DNA of 64,000 bases. Origin: Autumnicola patrickiae. Lineage in GTDB: Bacteria > Bacteroidota > Bacteroidia > Flavobacteriales > Flavobacteriaceae. The stretch spans positions 181,309-245,308 of the forward strand of contig NZ_JAVRHM010000002.1 of assembly GCF_031846525.1 (NCBI RefSeq), given 5' to 3'. Made by a program: the position numbers and the translations under genes. The first letter of the stretch is position 1. Every line of letters begins with the position of its first letter. Below, in pieces: positions 9,398 through 18,551 of the stretch. Under the pieces are notes generated by a model. That model had not been told where the DNA came from. It did not search any database and saw nothing but the letters and a program-made list of their open reading frames with translations.

Positions 9398-10534
9398 CTA
9401 CCCCTTGTAGGGTGGCTGGTTTATATACCAGTTATAGAGTTTTTTAACTCCTTCTTTTAATTCTATTTTATGCCTCCATCCCAATTGATGCAGCTTCGAG
9501 GGATTAGTTAATTTCTTCATTGTTCCGTCAGGCTTTTCCATATCAAAAAAGAGATCTACTTCAGAAGCTAATATATCTTTGATGAGACAGGCCAGTTCCT
9601 TGATCGAAATATCTTCACCGGTTCCTATATTAATATGTGTATTTCGGAGCTCGTTCTCAGCTATATGGGGGGTGTTATTTCTAGCCAAGGAAACAACATC
9701 TTGAAAAGTCACATTTTCCATTATAAAGACACAGGCTTCCGCCATATCTTCGCTCCAAAGAAATTCCCGCCTGGCATTACCGGTCCCCCAGATTTCCACC
9801 TTTACATTTGGAGTACCGGAAGACGATTCTTGATAGACTCCATAGTTTTGCAAAACAGCCCGTATTTCTTCTTCTGAATCACTCCCGGAAACACCGCCTA
9901 TCGGCCGCTTATCCAAATCTTCCCTAATCACCTCCCAATCCTTTTCTTTTAAAGCATTGCCAAGATGGATTTTTCTAATTAAAGCTGGAAGCACATGGGA
10001 TGTTTCAAGATTAAAATTATCGTAGGGTCCGTACAGATTTGTCGGCATTACAGAAATAAAATTCGTCCCGTATTGAATATTATAACTTTCACATAATTTT
10101 AAACCTGCGATCTTAGCTATAGCATAAGGTTCATTAGTAAATTCTAATGGACCGGTCAATAAACTGTTCTCCGTCATAGGTTGGGGGCAGTCTTTAGGGT
10201 AAATACAAGTGCTACCCAGAAATAAAAGTTTTTTTACCTTATGTATGTGACTTTGATGGATCACATTATTCTGAATCATTAAGTTTTCATAGATAAAATC
10301 TGCTCTGTATTTATTGTTAGCCACAATTCCTCCTACCTTTGCCGCTGCGAGAAAAACATAATCGGGTTTTTCACTGGAAAAAAAGGCCGCTACTGCATTT
10401 GCTTCTGTTAAATCCAGTTCCTCATGAGTGCGGGTAATTATATTATGATACCCTAGTTTCTCAAGATTCATTTTAAGAGCACTCCCTACAAGACCCCGAT
10501 GCCCGGCAATATATATTTTAGATTCCTTTTGCAT
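9398..10534 (-). CDS. fcl: GDP-L-fucose synthase, long form
   Basis: A 378-residue short-chain dehydrogenase/reductase with N-terminal 'AGHRGLVGSAL' (NADP-binding GxxGxxG) and catalytic 'YAIAKIAGLKLCE' (YxxxK). It converts GDP-4-keto-6-deoxy-mannose to GDP-L-fucose by epimerisation and reduction. E. coli-type enzymes are about 320 residues. The extra length here is mostly a charged insert near residues 200-250 (KDWEVIREDLDKRP onwards, including a run of acidic residues) before the 'VEIWGTGNARREFLWSED' segment; long versions are known in Bacteroidetes. It follows gmd by 35 bases, forming the GDP-fucose branch. Confidence 0.93.
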   Translation of the reverse strand: MQKESKIYIAGHRGLVGSALKMNLEKLGYHNIITRTHEELDLTEANAVAAFFSSEKPDYVFLAAAKVGGIVANNKYRADFIYENLMIQNNVIHQSHIHKVKKLLFLGSTCIYPKDCPQPMTENSLLTGPLEFTNEPYAIAKIAGLKLCESYNIQYGTNFISVMPTNLYGPYDNFNLETSHVLPALIRKIHLGNALKEKDWEVIREDLDKRPIGGVSGSDSEEEIRAVLQNYGVYQESSSGTPNVKVEIWGTGNARREFLWSEDMAEACVFIMENVTFQDVVSLARNNTPHIAENELRNTHINIGTGEDISIKELACLIKDILASEVDLFFDMEKPDGTMKKLTNPSKLHQLGWRHKIELKEGVKKLYNWYINQPPYKG

Positions 10535-10569
10535 TCTTTACTTCTACTGTTCAGATAAAAAACATCTAC

Positions 10570-11682
10570 TTATTCATAATAATTGAAAATCTCATAACCT
10601 CCATTCTGGATATGTTGATCTTTTTGCATAAGCTTAAGATCACTCTCCATCATTTCTTTTACCAGGTCCTTCAAATCATATTCTGGAATCCAGCCTAATT
10701 TTGTATTCGCTTTAGTAGCATCACCTATGAGAAGTTCCACTTCTGTAGGTCGAAAGTATTTAGGATCTACAGCCAAAATCTCTTTCCCTATCTTTAGCTG
10801 GAATTGAGAATTGGCACAGGATTTTACTATTCCTTTTTCTTCAACCCCTTCTCCAACAAATTCCAATTTTATTCCCACCTCATCAAATGCCATTTTCACA
10901 AAATCCCTTACAGAAGTAGTTTTTCCAGTAGCAATGACCCAATCTTCAGGTTCCTCTGCTTGAAGAATCATCCACATCATTCTCACATAATCTTTGGCAT
11001 GGCCCCAATCCCTTTGAGCATCCAGATTACCAAGATATATTTTATCCTGAAGTCCCAAAGCGATACGAGCAGCTGCGCGAGTTATTTTCCGGGTGACAAA
11101 AGTTTCTCCCCTTATAGGAGATTCGTGATTAAAGAGAATTCCATTACACGCAAACATTCCATAGGCTTCACGATAATTTACTGTAATCCAGTAGGCATAC
11201 ATTTTTGCGACAGCATAAGGACTTCTGGGATAGAAAGGTGTATTTTCTGTTTGCGGAGTTTCCTGCACTTTTCCGTATAATTCGGAAGTTGAAGCCTGAT
11301 AAACTTTTGTTTTTTTCTCAAGTCCCAATAATCGGACAGCATCCAGGATCCGTAGAGTACCCAGACCATCTGCATTACCGGTATATTCAGGTATTTCGAA
11401 AGAAACCTGCACATGGCTCATCGCTGCCAAATTGTAAATCTCATCAGGTTGAATTTTTTGAATGAGTCGTATCAAATTTGTACTATCTGTCATGTCACCA
11501 TAATGAAGTACAAAATTTCGATTCTCTAAATGTGGATCCTGATACAAGTGATCAACCCTGTCTGTATTAAAGAGAGAAGCTCTTCTTTTAAGACCATGAA
11601 CAATATATCCTTTCTTTAAAAGAAACTCACTTAGATATGCTCCGTCCTGTCCGGTTATACCTGTTATAAATGCTATTTTCAT
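10570..11682 (-). CDS. gmd: GDP-mannose 4,6-dehydratase
   Basis: A 370-residue protein of normal length for the family. The N-terminus 'ITGITGQDGAYLSEFLL' binds NADP, and 'YAVAKMYAYWITVNYREAYG' holds the catalytic YxxxK; 'NHESPIRGETFVTRKITRA' is diagnostic for Gmd. It removes water from GDP-mannose to give the 4-keto-6-deoxy intermediate for the Fcl enzyme encoded next. Its substrate GDP-mannose is supplied by manC in the same locus. Confidence 0.97.
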   Translation of the reverse strand: MKIAFITGITGQDGAYLSEFLLKKGYIVHGLKRRASLFNTDRVDHLYQDPHLENRNFVLHYGDMTDSTNLIRLIQKIQPDEIYNLAAMSHVQVSFEIPEYTGNADGLGTLRILDAVRLLGLEKKTKVYQASTSELYGKVQETPQTENTPFYPRSPYAVAKMYAYWITVNYREAYGMFACNGILFNHESPIRGETFVTRKITRAAARIALGLQDKIYLGNLDAQRDWGHAKDYVRMMWMILQAEEPEDWVIATGKTTSVRDFVKMAFDEVGIKLEFVGEGVEEKGIVKSCANSQFQLKIGKEILAVDPKYFRPTEVELLIGDATKANTKLGWIPEYDLKDLVKEMMESDLKLMQKDQHIQNGGYEIFNYYE

Positions 11683-11707
11683 TATATATATGACTAATTT
11701 TAATATT

Positions 11708-12694
11708 CTAGTTCTTTTTGGTTAGAAGCAATTGTTTTCTGGTATACCTCATTAAATTTTTAAAATGAAAGGGAATGAGAAATTGAAGATAAACTTTCCA
11801 GTTCTTATAATTTTTCTGACTTGCCCCACGCTGATGTAACCTGCTTAAAGTATCAGCAAAACGATGAAAGCTAATTTCTTTTGAAAACCAATTTTCCCAA
11901 GCTTCTCTTGCTTTGTAGCCCATTTCTTCAGCTTCGTTCTTTCTTTCTTCAAGTATTTGCGGTATCTGGTCAACATCTTTTTCTGCTAGATGAATTGAAA
12001 AATCTATCCACTCAGGTCCGTTAATTGGCACCCATTCGTCCGATACAATTACGGGAACTCTACCCATTTCCATACTTTCGAACAATCTATATGTAGAAGG
12101 ACCGAAACCACGTGGGCATAAAATGAACAGGCTTTTTTTCATAATTTCAGCATAAGACTGTTCAAATTGTGATTTTTCGTTCGGGTTTAGCATCCATGAA
12201 TTCTTACCGGCTGTATCTTTAAGAAAACAATTTGGATAATCAAGAGCTAAAATATTTGTTCTTACTCTATGAGTAGAACTTGCTCCCACAAATGAAAAAA
12301 GATATTCAGGTTTAATTTTCCCAGCTTCATATTTAATAGCTTCATTTTCACAAATTCTTGCAATATAATGCCCCGATGCCATTCTACTATCTCTGTAAAA
12401 TTTCTTTCTAATGGAAGGGTAAATTCCTGGCATTAAAGGAACGACCCAGTCTCTATCATGGTACAAATAACATTTCTCCTTAAATTTCTTATATATTGGA
12501 GAGGTGAGAACCTTAAGAAAATAAGGATCGTTATCTGGATGATGTTCAACAAAAAAAATAATATCTGCATCCCCAGGATCGTCGCATACAGAATGAATTT
12601 TGTATGGATCCAATTCTGCCGATTCTCTTAGCCAGTAAGCAGCGAAATTTGTCTCTGAATTGTAAGGATATGCAGATGTTATAAACAGCCTCAT
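11708..12694 (-). CDS. Exostosin-family (GT47-like) glycosyltransferase
   Basis: A 328-residue protein with the exostosin pattern: 'YLFSFVGASSTHRVRTN' in the middle, then 'ILCPRGFGPSTYRLFESMEM' followed by 'GRVPVIVSDEWVPINGPEWIDF'. In GT-B fold exostosin-like enzymes the second segment binds the nucleotide sugar. The N-terminal part has 'DDPGDADIIFFVEHHPD'. The family is best known from animal heparan-sulfate and plant xylan/xyloglucan synthesis, with scattered bacterial members in capsule loci. It lies between gmd and a GT2 gene and probably builds the repeat unit; donor unknown, UDP-xylose or GDP-fucose being possible from context. Confidence 0.8.
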   Translation of the reverse strand: MRLFITSAYPYNSETNFAAYWLRESAELDPYKIHSVCDDPGDADIIFFVEHHPDNDPYFLKVLTSPIYKKFKEKCYLYHDRDWVVPLMPGIYPSIRKKFYRDSRMASGHYIARICENEAIKYEAGKIKPEYLFSFVGASSTHRVRTNILALDYPNCFLKDTAGKNSWMLNPNEKSQFEQSYAEIMKKSLFILCPRGFGPSTYRLFESMEMGRVPVIVSDEWVPINGPEWIDFSIHLAEKDVDQIPQILEERKNEAEEMGYKAREAWENWFSKEISFHRFADTLSRLHQRGASQKNYKNWKVYLQFLIPFHFKNLMRYTRKQLLLTKKN

Positions 12695-12975
12695 GATAGT
12701 TTCTAAATTTTAAAAAACTAAATAAAAACTATAGGGGAAATACAAATAAATAAATCCAATTTTGGACCAGCAAGAGTGGATTTAAAAAAGTAGAAGTAGT
12801 ATTTGAAGTTTTATTTAATAATATTATTAATTACTCCTTTTGTTATTTCTTATACGTCACGCTCTTTAAATGCTGTAATGTCTTAATCCAAAGGCTTTAA
12901 CAACCTGATCCATTAAAACATTGAAGCTAATTTCTACTTTTTTGAAAAAGTAATCTGGATTATAATAAAGCACTC
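12695..12975. other. Gap in the polysaccharide locus; possible gene remnant
   Basis: These 281 bases separate two glycosyltransferases in an otherwise tightly packed cluster. On the minus strand a short open frame runs from GTG 12973 to TAA 12866 (35 residues, beginning VLYYNPDYFFKKVEI). It overlaps the stop region of the upstream GT2 gene in another frame. Its composition looks protein-like, rich in aromatic residues, but it matches no family I recognise and has no ATG. It may be the remnant of a deleted gene or chance. The rest is AT-rich without visible signals. Confidence 0.3.
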
Positions 12976-13752
12976 TTATTTTCTGTTCGCAGTTCTGATA
13001 TTAATAAACTGCGGAATTAAATAATGTGGTATTTTTCTACCAATCTTAAAGGCAAGAGTGAAATACCCCATTAAATTATGTTTTTTTATAATTTGAAGAT
13101 CCTCGCCTGACTTTTTCTTTTGTAAACTTGCCGTAGTACTTTTACCTCCAAGTCGCATCTTTATTATCCACTCATTTATAAAAACCTTTTTTATCTCATC
13201 ATTTTTAAACCACCGCAGAGAAATATCATAATCACTGGCGATGCTATAACTTTGATCATAAAGTCCGTTTTTCTCATAAACTTCCCTTCGAACGTAAATT
13301 GTCGGATGAAGAGGTATCCACCCAAAAAGCAAATAATTTTTTCTAAAAGGGTTAGAGGGATAAATTCTTTTAATTTTAGATACATCATTCTGACTTACGT
13401 AAATTCCTTTGCCATATAATAAGTCTGCTCCGGATTCTCTGAAGTTCTGCACTATCTTTTTAATGGTGTCTTCATCAAACAAAAAATCGTCGGAGTTTAC
13501 AATACCAATAATATCTCCTGTTGCTTCTCGTATACCTTTATTAAAAGCACTATAAATACCAGAATCTTTTTCGGAAATGTAGTAAGCAATTCTTTCCCTG
13601 TATGGCTCGATTCTTTTTTGGGTTCCATCTGTTGAACCACCGTCAATAACAAGATATTCAATATTCGCATAGGATTGTCTTAAAACTGATTCAATACAGT
13701 CCGAAATGCTCTCCGCATTGTTATAGACAACAGTTATAATTGAAACTTTCAT
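12976..13752 (-). CDS. Glycosyltransferase family 2 (WcaA-like)
   Basis: A 258-residue GT-A fold enzyme: 'KVSIITVVYNNAESI' at the N-terminus, 'YLVIDGGSTDGTQ' near residue 38, 'GIYSAFNKGIREATGDIIG' near 70 and 'NSDDFLF' (DxD-like metal site) near 90. The acceptor-side motif 'HPTIYVRREVYEKNGLYDQ' is common in capsule and lipopolysaccharide enzymes. It has no membrane helix and should act at the cytoplasmic face on the lipid-linked repeat unit. The gene starts 56 bases after the UDP-glucuronate decarboxylase stop. Confidence 0.88.
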   Translation of the reverse strand: MKVSIITVVYNNAESISDCIESVLRQSYANIEYLVIDGGSTDGTQKRIEPYRERIAYYISEKDSGIYSAFNKGIREATGDIIGIVNSDDFLFDEDTIKKIVQNFRESGADLLYGKGIYVSQNDVSKIKRIYPSNPFRKNYLLFGWIPLHPTIYVRREVYEKNGLYDQSYSIASDYDISLRWFKNDEIKKVFINEWIIKMRLGGKSTTASLQKKKSGEDLQIIKKHNLMGYFTLAFKIGRKIPHYLIPQFINIRTANRK

Positions 13753-13808
13753 TATTTTTTAATTGATTGTAATGATTATCAAAAAATTTCTTGATAAAAT
13801 AGATCGTT

Positions 13809-14759
13809 CTATACTGATATTTTCTGTCCTAGAAGTGCATCAAAATATTCAATAGTTTTATATAATCCTTCTTTCAATTCTATCTTTGGCTCCCAACCAT
13901 TGAGATGTTTCTTAGCTAAAGTGATATCTGGTTGTCTTTGCTTAGGATCATCCTTTGGCAAATCTTTAAATACTAATTTGGAAGAAGAACCAATTATCTC
14001 TAAAATATGTTCTGCCAATTCCAGCATTGTAAATTCATTTTGGTTCCCGATATTCACCGGACCAGTAAAGTCTTTAGTAGCCATCATTCTTGTCATCCCT
14101 TCGACCAAATCATCTACATACTGAAAAGACCTTGTTTGTTTACCATCACCAAAAATTGTAATATCTGCCCCTTTTAATGCCTGAACTATAAAGTTTGAAA
14201 CCACTCGACCATCATCAGGATTCATATTGGGGCCATAAGTATTAAAAATGCGGACAATTTTTACATCCACATTATTTTGATGGTGATAATCCATAAAAAG
14301 GGTCTCAGCACATCTTTTACCTTCGTCATAACAAGAACGGGGACCAATTGGATTTACATTGCCCCAATAACTTTCAGGCTGAGGATGAATTTCAGGATCA
14401 CCATATACCTCACTCGTACTTGCCTGCAGAACTCTTGCCTTTACTCTTTTGGCTAACCCAAGCATATTTATAGCTCCCATCACAGAGGTTTTTATAGTTT
14501 TTATGGAATTGTACTGGTAGTGAACAGGTGAAGCGGGGCATGCTAAATTGTAGATTTCATCTACTTCAATCATAAATGGAATGGTAACATCATGACGTAT
14601 AGCTTCAAAATACGGATTGTCCAACAGAGGTATTATGTTCCTTTTGCTCCCGGTAAAATAATTATCCAGGCAAATCACTTCGTTACCTTCTTCCAGCAGC
14701 CTTTTGCAAAGGTGAGAACCAATAAACCCTGCACCTCCTGTTACTAAAATTCTTTTCAT
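13809..14759 (-). CDS. UDP-glucuronate decarboxylase (UDP-xylose synthase)
   Basis: A 316-residue extended SDR enzyme: 'ILVTGGAGFIGSHLCKRLL' binds NAD, 'LACPASPVHYQYNSI' and 'CYDEGKRCAETL' (catalytic Tyr/Lys) are typical of UXS, as are 'NTYGPNMNPDDGRVVSNFI' and 'GKQTRSFQYVDDLVEG'. The reaction oxidises and decarboxylates UDP-glucuronate to UDP-xylose. It lacks the membrane anchor of eukaryotic UXS. The UDP-glucose dehydrogenase needed for its substrate is not in the window. Its presence argues for xylose, or a sugar derived from it, in the polymer. Confidence 0.93.
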   Translation of the reverse strand: MKRILVTGGAGFIGSHLCKRLLEEGNEVICLDNYFTGSKRNIIPLLDNPYFEAIRHDVTIPFMIEVDEIYNLACPASPVHYQYNSIKTIKTSVMGAINMLGLAKRVKARVLQASTSEVYGDPEIHPQPESYWGNVNPIGPRSCYDEGKRCAETLFMDYHHQNNVDVKIVRIFNTYGPNMNPDDGRVVSNFIVQALKGADITIFGDGKQTRSFQYVDDLVEGMTRMMATKDFTGPVNIGNQNEFTMLELAEHILEIIGSSSKLVFKDLPKDDPKQRQPDITLAKKHLNGWEPKIELKEGLYKTIEYFDALLGQKISV

Positions 14760-14827
14760 TTTATTTTTATATTTTAAAGAAAACCTCCTCTATTATGGAA
14801 AAGGACAATAAAACCCTAGGTCGCAAA

Positions 14828-15829
14828 TTATCGTATTAAGTCTGGAAAATTTTGTTCCAGATAGGAGTATATTGTTTTTACGTCCTGAGAAGCTTTTTTA
14901 GATACAACCAAATTAGCATCTTTGGTTGAAATAAGAATACAATTATTCACTCCTACGAAAAAAGTGGGTTTTATTTCTCCAAGCTGCATATTTAAATTAG
15001 AATCGGTGGTATAACCATGGGATTTAAAATAGTCGTATACAGCCTCAAAAGACCCCATATCACTCCATTGAAAATTAGCCGGAACCACCTTTATTTTATC
15101 GCTTTTCTCCATCACTGCGTAATCCACACTTATAGAAGGTATTTTCATGGAAATATCTGAATTTAGACACCCTTCTTCAGCAGTTTGCCAAGCCTCATAG
15201 GACCTTTTAAATACTTCTGGAGCAAATTCCTGTAACTCATTTAAAAATACATTAGCTTTAAAACAAAACATCCCGCTATTCCACAGAAAATTACCTGCCT
15301 TCAAATATGACTCCGCATTCTTTTTATCTGGTTTTTCTCTAAAGGATACCACTCTTTCGCCTTCAAATTCTATATATCCATAGCCGGTTTCAGCACTGGT
15401 GGGTTGCACCCCAAAAGTTACAAGATTGTCTTCTTTAGCAAGTTCTATTGCTTTCTCAACGGCTTCTTGATAAGATTCACCTTCTTGTATAATGTGATCT
15501 GCAGGTGTCACTAACAAAATATCCTCTGGGTCAGCAGAAAAAGCAGCAAAAGCAATTGCCGGTGCCGTATTTCTGGGTGTTGCCTCTACTATATTCACAT
15601 AAAAATCCTGTCCAATATTTTTTAATATTCTTTCTGAAAGATCCTTATTGCCTGTATTTCCCACTACAATCAACTTTTTTGAAAAAAGCCTATTTCTCTC
15701 CACAGCAAGTTGAAATAAAGACTTATCTGAGAAAATTTCTAGATATTGCTTAGGCTTGGACTGTCTCGACAAAGGCCATAATCTGCTCCCGACTCCTCCC
15801 GTTAAAATTACATGTGAAACTTCTGCCAT
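14828..15829 (-). CDS. manC: Mannose-1-phosphate guanylyltransferase
   Basis: A 333-residue nucleotidyltransferase with 'ILTGGVGSRLWPLSRQSKPK' at the N-terminus (GTP/pyrophosphorolysis loop), 'EATPRNTAPAIAFAA', 'TPADHIIQ' and 'FREKPD'. It makes GDP-mannose from mannose-1-phosphate and GTP. It is the single-function form: the C-terminal phosphomannose isomerase domain found in roughly 480-residue ManC/AlgA proteins is absent. It is the first gene of the minus-strand locus and feeds gmd and fcl. Confidence 0.93.
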   Translation of the reverse strand: MAEVSHVILTGGVGSRLWPLSRQSKPKQYLEIFSDKSLFQLAVERNRLFSKKLIVVGNTGNKDLSERILKNIGQDFYVNIVEATPRNTAPAIAFAAFSADPEDILLVTPADHIIQEGESYQEAVEKAIELAKEDNLVTFGVQPTSAETGYGYIEFEGERVVSFREKPDKKNAESYLKAGNFLWNSGMFCFKANVFLNELQEFAPEVFKRSYEAWQTAEEGCLNSDISMKIPSISVDYAVMEKSDKIKVVPANFQWSDMGSFEAVYDYFKSHGYTTDSNLNMQLGEIKPTFFVGVNNCILISTKDANLVVSKKASQDVKTIYSYLEQNFPDLIR

Positions 15830-17137
15830 AATAAAATGTTTTAATAAAACTAAAGTGAGGCCAAAGACCTTTTATCAGATTTTAATTACTTATTCGGGTT
15901 ATAGAATAATTCAACTGCCTAATTTATTACTATTGCTTTGCCAACAAATTTTTGCAAAAAGCCGTTTTTCTAAAATTATGGCTACACAACTCATCTTTCA
16001 CCAGACTCTTTTTTCAATTCATAACTAGTTCTATAAGCTTCAGAGGGATTTTACTGATAATTGGGGAAGTGCAATCAGGAGTTTTTATGGCTTCGCCGCT
16101 GTAAGTCCCATTTTGGTCTTACATATTTAATTGCTGTGTGGGGATAATCTTAAAAATAGGGGATGGAGAATACAATCTTTGGGGTATAAATAATGATCTT
16201 TTTCTTCTTTACTAAGATTGGAATTTTTTCCTAAGCTCAGCATTATGAATATGTTAAAATTTTCAAAACAGAAAATTTAGAAGAAGAGAATAATGCCTCT
16301 TATGCTGGTTAATTTAAATATTATCTATTAAATATTGCATATTAACAAGAATCATTCAATTATAGTAGCTATTACACTGTTAATAAAAATAGAATAGCAA
16401 TATGTTAAAATATGAAAAAATGCGCTAAGAATAAGAATTTTAGCATTTGAAACTCTTCCCAAAAACTTAGCTTCCGATGAATGGTAAATTTTCATCCATG
16501 AGATACTCAGAAAAATTTAACAGTATTTCTTAAAAACGCAAATTCTTTCAAAACTGAAGTAAAAAAGAACAGATTCTCTTCATTATAACATTAAAAATAT
16601 ATGGGATGGCAGAAGCATTTGGAAAAAATTAAATTCTTCCAAAGTCGATTTATTTTAACCATTCCCCGACAGAATTTTAGAAGCTTATCTTACGTAGTAT
16701 ACTTTAAAACAATTATCATGGATAAAAAAAGTAAGCTTTTCCAGGCTTTAAGAATGGTAACATCAGTAATACGGTAAAGAGAGCTTTAAATTGAGCGGAA
16801 GACAAAAAACTAAAAAATAATAGAAGTAACTCTGGATGTACCTTTTAGGCCAATTAAAGTTTCTTTTGAATACTATTTACGGGTTAGTTTTCTATTCACA
16901 AATCCGTAGGAGAAAAGATAATCAACAAAAAAGAAGAAAGGTCTTGCTTTCAGAAAGAACGAAAATAGCTATGGGAAGCTAGCTAGGTCGTTTTATGTAC
17001 CGATAATTATATACGAAGAAGAAGGATCCTGTAACATAATAAATTGAACATAATCCATTCTTTCATAAGAAACAGATGTGGCTTTTAAAACCCTTAATTT
17101 CTAAAAGGGCTACTTACAGCTTCAAAAGCTTAAAGGT
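15830..17137. other. 1.3-kb AT-rich region without a convincing gene
   Basis: No frame on either strand looks like a real protein; the only longer one (15756-16028, plus) is partly antisense to manC. Stops are dense in all frames. The leader and promoter of the minus-strand capsule locus must lie in its left part, but I see no good match to the TTTG/TAnnTTTG promoter. Short protein-like stretches interrupted by stops occur around 16820-16910, so a decayed gene is possible. No clear repeat, tRNA or terminator was found. Confidence 0.5.
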
Positions 17138-17848
17138 TTAGAAATAACATCCTCCACTTCTTCGACGAGGATTTGCTGAGCTGTCAAATAATTTAAAACT
17201 AAGGCTTAATAGCACATGATGTAATCTACCGTCAAAATTGGCTCGATTCACACCATCTCTTTCACTAACCCCTCCACTTATTGTGCTATCATTTGACACA
17301 TTTATTTCTTGTAAATCCTCAGAAGCCAAACTACGGGAATAACGTAAATCCAGTTCAAAACGTCCTACTCCGGCCTTTATACCCGCTTGGGCTGCTAAAG
17401 GAGAATTTTGTACGACTATAGCATTTGCAGTACCTTCAAGATTACCCTCAATAATATTATTATATGCCGGCCCTGCATACACATCTATGGGACCATAGAC
17501 GTTATAACCAACTAATAGAGGAATGGTAAGCTGATCAACAGTATAGGAAGACGTAATATTCACTAAAGTAAATTCTGTTTCCGAAGAAATATATAAAGCT
17601 TCCGGCCTAATAAAAAAATTACCAAACCTCATTTCTATAAAAGCCCCTCCATGAAATCCAATTGATGATTCTGGATTAAAGGTGTCGGAGCTATATACCA
17701 GTTCAGTGTCCACAAGGGATTGCAGACCTACAATTTCACCCCCCATAGCATAATTCAGTCCTCCTTTTAATCCAAAACTAAATTCCTGGGCTTGAGTAAA
17801 TGAAAAACATAAAAAGAAAAATAGAATAGGTAATATCGACTTCTTCAT
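17138..17848 (-). CDS. Outer-membrane beta-barrel protein (PorT-like)
   Basis: A 236-residue protein with a cleavable signal peptide (charged start, hydrophobic core, 'SFTQAQ') and then 'FSFGLKGGLNYA', the usual opening of small Bacteroidetes beta-barrel proteins. Alternating hydrophobic strands follow ('FFIRPEALYISSET', 'QLTIPLLVGYNV', 'AGIKAGVGRFELDLRYSRSL'), and a terminal strand 'HHVLLSLSFKLF' precedes a basic tail. The specific role is unknown. It stands alone upstream of the gene-free region and is not an obvious part of the capsule locus. Confidence 0.75.
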   Translation of the reverse strand: MKKSILPILFFFLCFSFTQAQEFSFGLKGGLNYAMGGEIVGLQSLVDTELVYSSDTFNPESSIGFHGGAFIEMRFGNFFIRPEALYISSETEFTLVNITSSYTVDQLTIPLLVGYNVYGPIDVYAGPAYNNIIEGNLEGTANAIVVQNSPLAAQAGIKAGVGRFELDLRYSRSLASEDLQEINVSNDSTISGGVSERDGVNRANFDGRLHHVLLSLSFKLFDSSANPRRRSGGCYF

Positions 17849-18062
17849 AAATGTAGGTTTAAAGATCCTGACTTGGGCCGTAAATATATCAATTATTCAA
17901 ATAATAGGCAGCCTAAGTTTCTTTTTAACGGTAAAAGAAAAACTATAGTATTAGAATATTCTTTTTTCTAATCCTTTAGGAATAATAACCTGGAAAAATA
18001 TAAACAGAACCAACAGTGTTTCATTTAAAATACTACTTCAGGTGGCACAGGAAAATTTGTGT

Positions 18063-18380
18063 TTATTCATCTCCTTCCACTTCGCCCTCCCACTCCATAA
18101 AACCACCTAGCAGGTTGTATGTATTCTGGAATTCCTTCTGATCGAGAATAGAACAGGCCTGTGCACTGCGCTTTCCGGAACGACAGTAAATGTAATAGTT
18201 CTTGGACTTGTCCAGTTTCTCTACTTCATCTATAAATCCCTGTCCTTTATATATATCAATTTTTTTAGCACCGGGAATAAACCCCTCCTCTATTTCTTCT
18301 TCGGTTCTTACGTCAAGGATAACAGCATCTTTATCATTTTTTAATTGATTACTCCATTCTTCCTGCGAAAGCTCTTTCAT
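18063..18380 (-). CDS. Rhodanese-like domain protein
   Basis: A 105-residue single-domain rhodanese with the active-site loop 'YCRSGKRSAQAC', whose first Cys is the catalytic persulfide site, preceded by 'ILDVRTEEEIEEGFIPGAKK'. The family moves sulfane sulfur. The protein has no signal peptide and should be cytoplasmic. It is divergent from the marR operon, sharing a 171-base intergenic region. The physiological acceptor is unknown. Confidence 0.88.
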   Translation of the reverse strand: MKELSQEEWSNQLKNDKDAVILDVRTEEEIEEGFIPGAKKIDIYKGQGFIDEVEKLDKSKNYYIYCRSGKRSAQACSILDQKEFQNTYNLLGGFMEWEGEVEGDE

Positions 18381-18519
18381 AATGTTTTATTTAAAAATTT
18401 TCAGGATTAAAAATACTAAAAGATGCAAAGAAATAGATTATATAATCAGTATTTTTCCCCTCTTTGTAATATCATGGAATTTTAACTTTGTTTTATCAAA
18501 CCTAAGAAAGATTATTATT

Positions 18520-18538
18520 TATATTTGTACCTACAAAT
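18520..18538 (+). promoter_or_regulatory. marR -7 element overlapping a palindromic operator
   Basis: TATATTTG (18520-18527) fits the Bacteroidetes -7 consensus TAnnTTTG. It overlaps the perfect palindrome ATTTGTACCTACAAAT (18523-18538), seven-base arms around CC. The same half-sites, TTGTA and TACAA with a two-base gap, recur before the nitroreductase gene. Placement over the promoter suggests autorepression by the MarR protein. No good -33 TTTG was found at normal spacing. Confidence 0.6.
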
Positions 18539-18551
18539 GTTGTTCTGACAA

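Noticed and set aside
15756..16028. Plus-strand 90-residue frame at the manC start
   Set aside because: The first part is antisense to manC codons and the rest has no protein-like pattern, promoter or homology.
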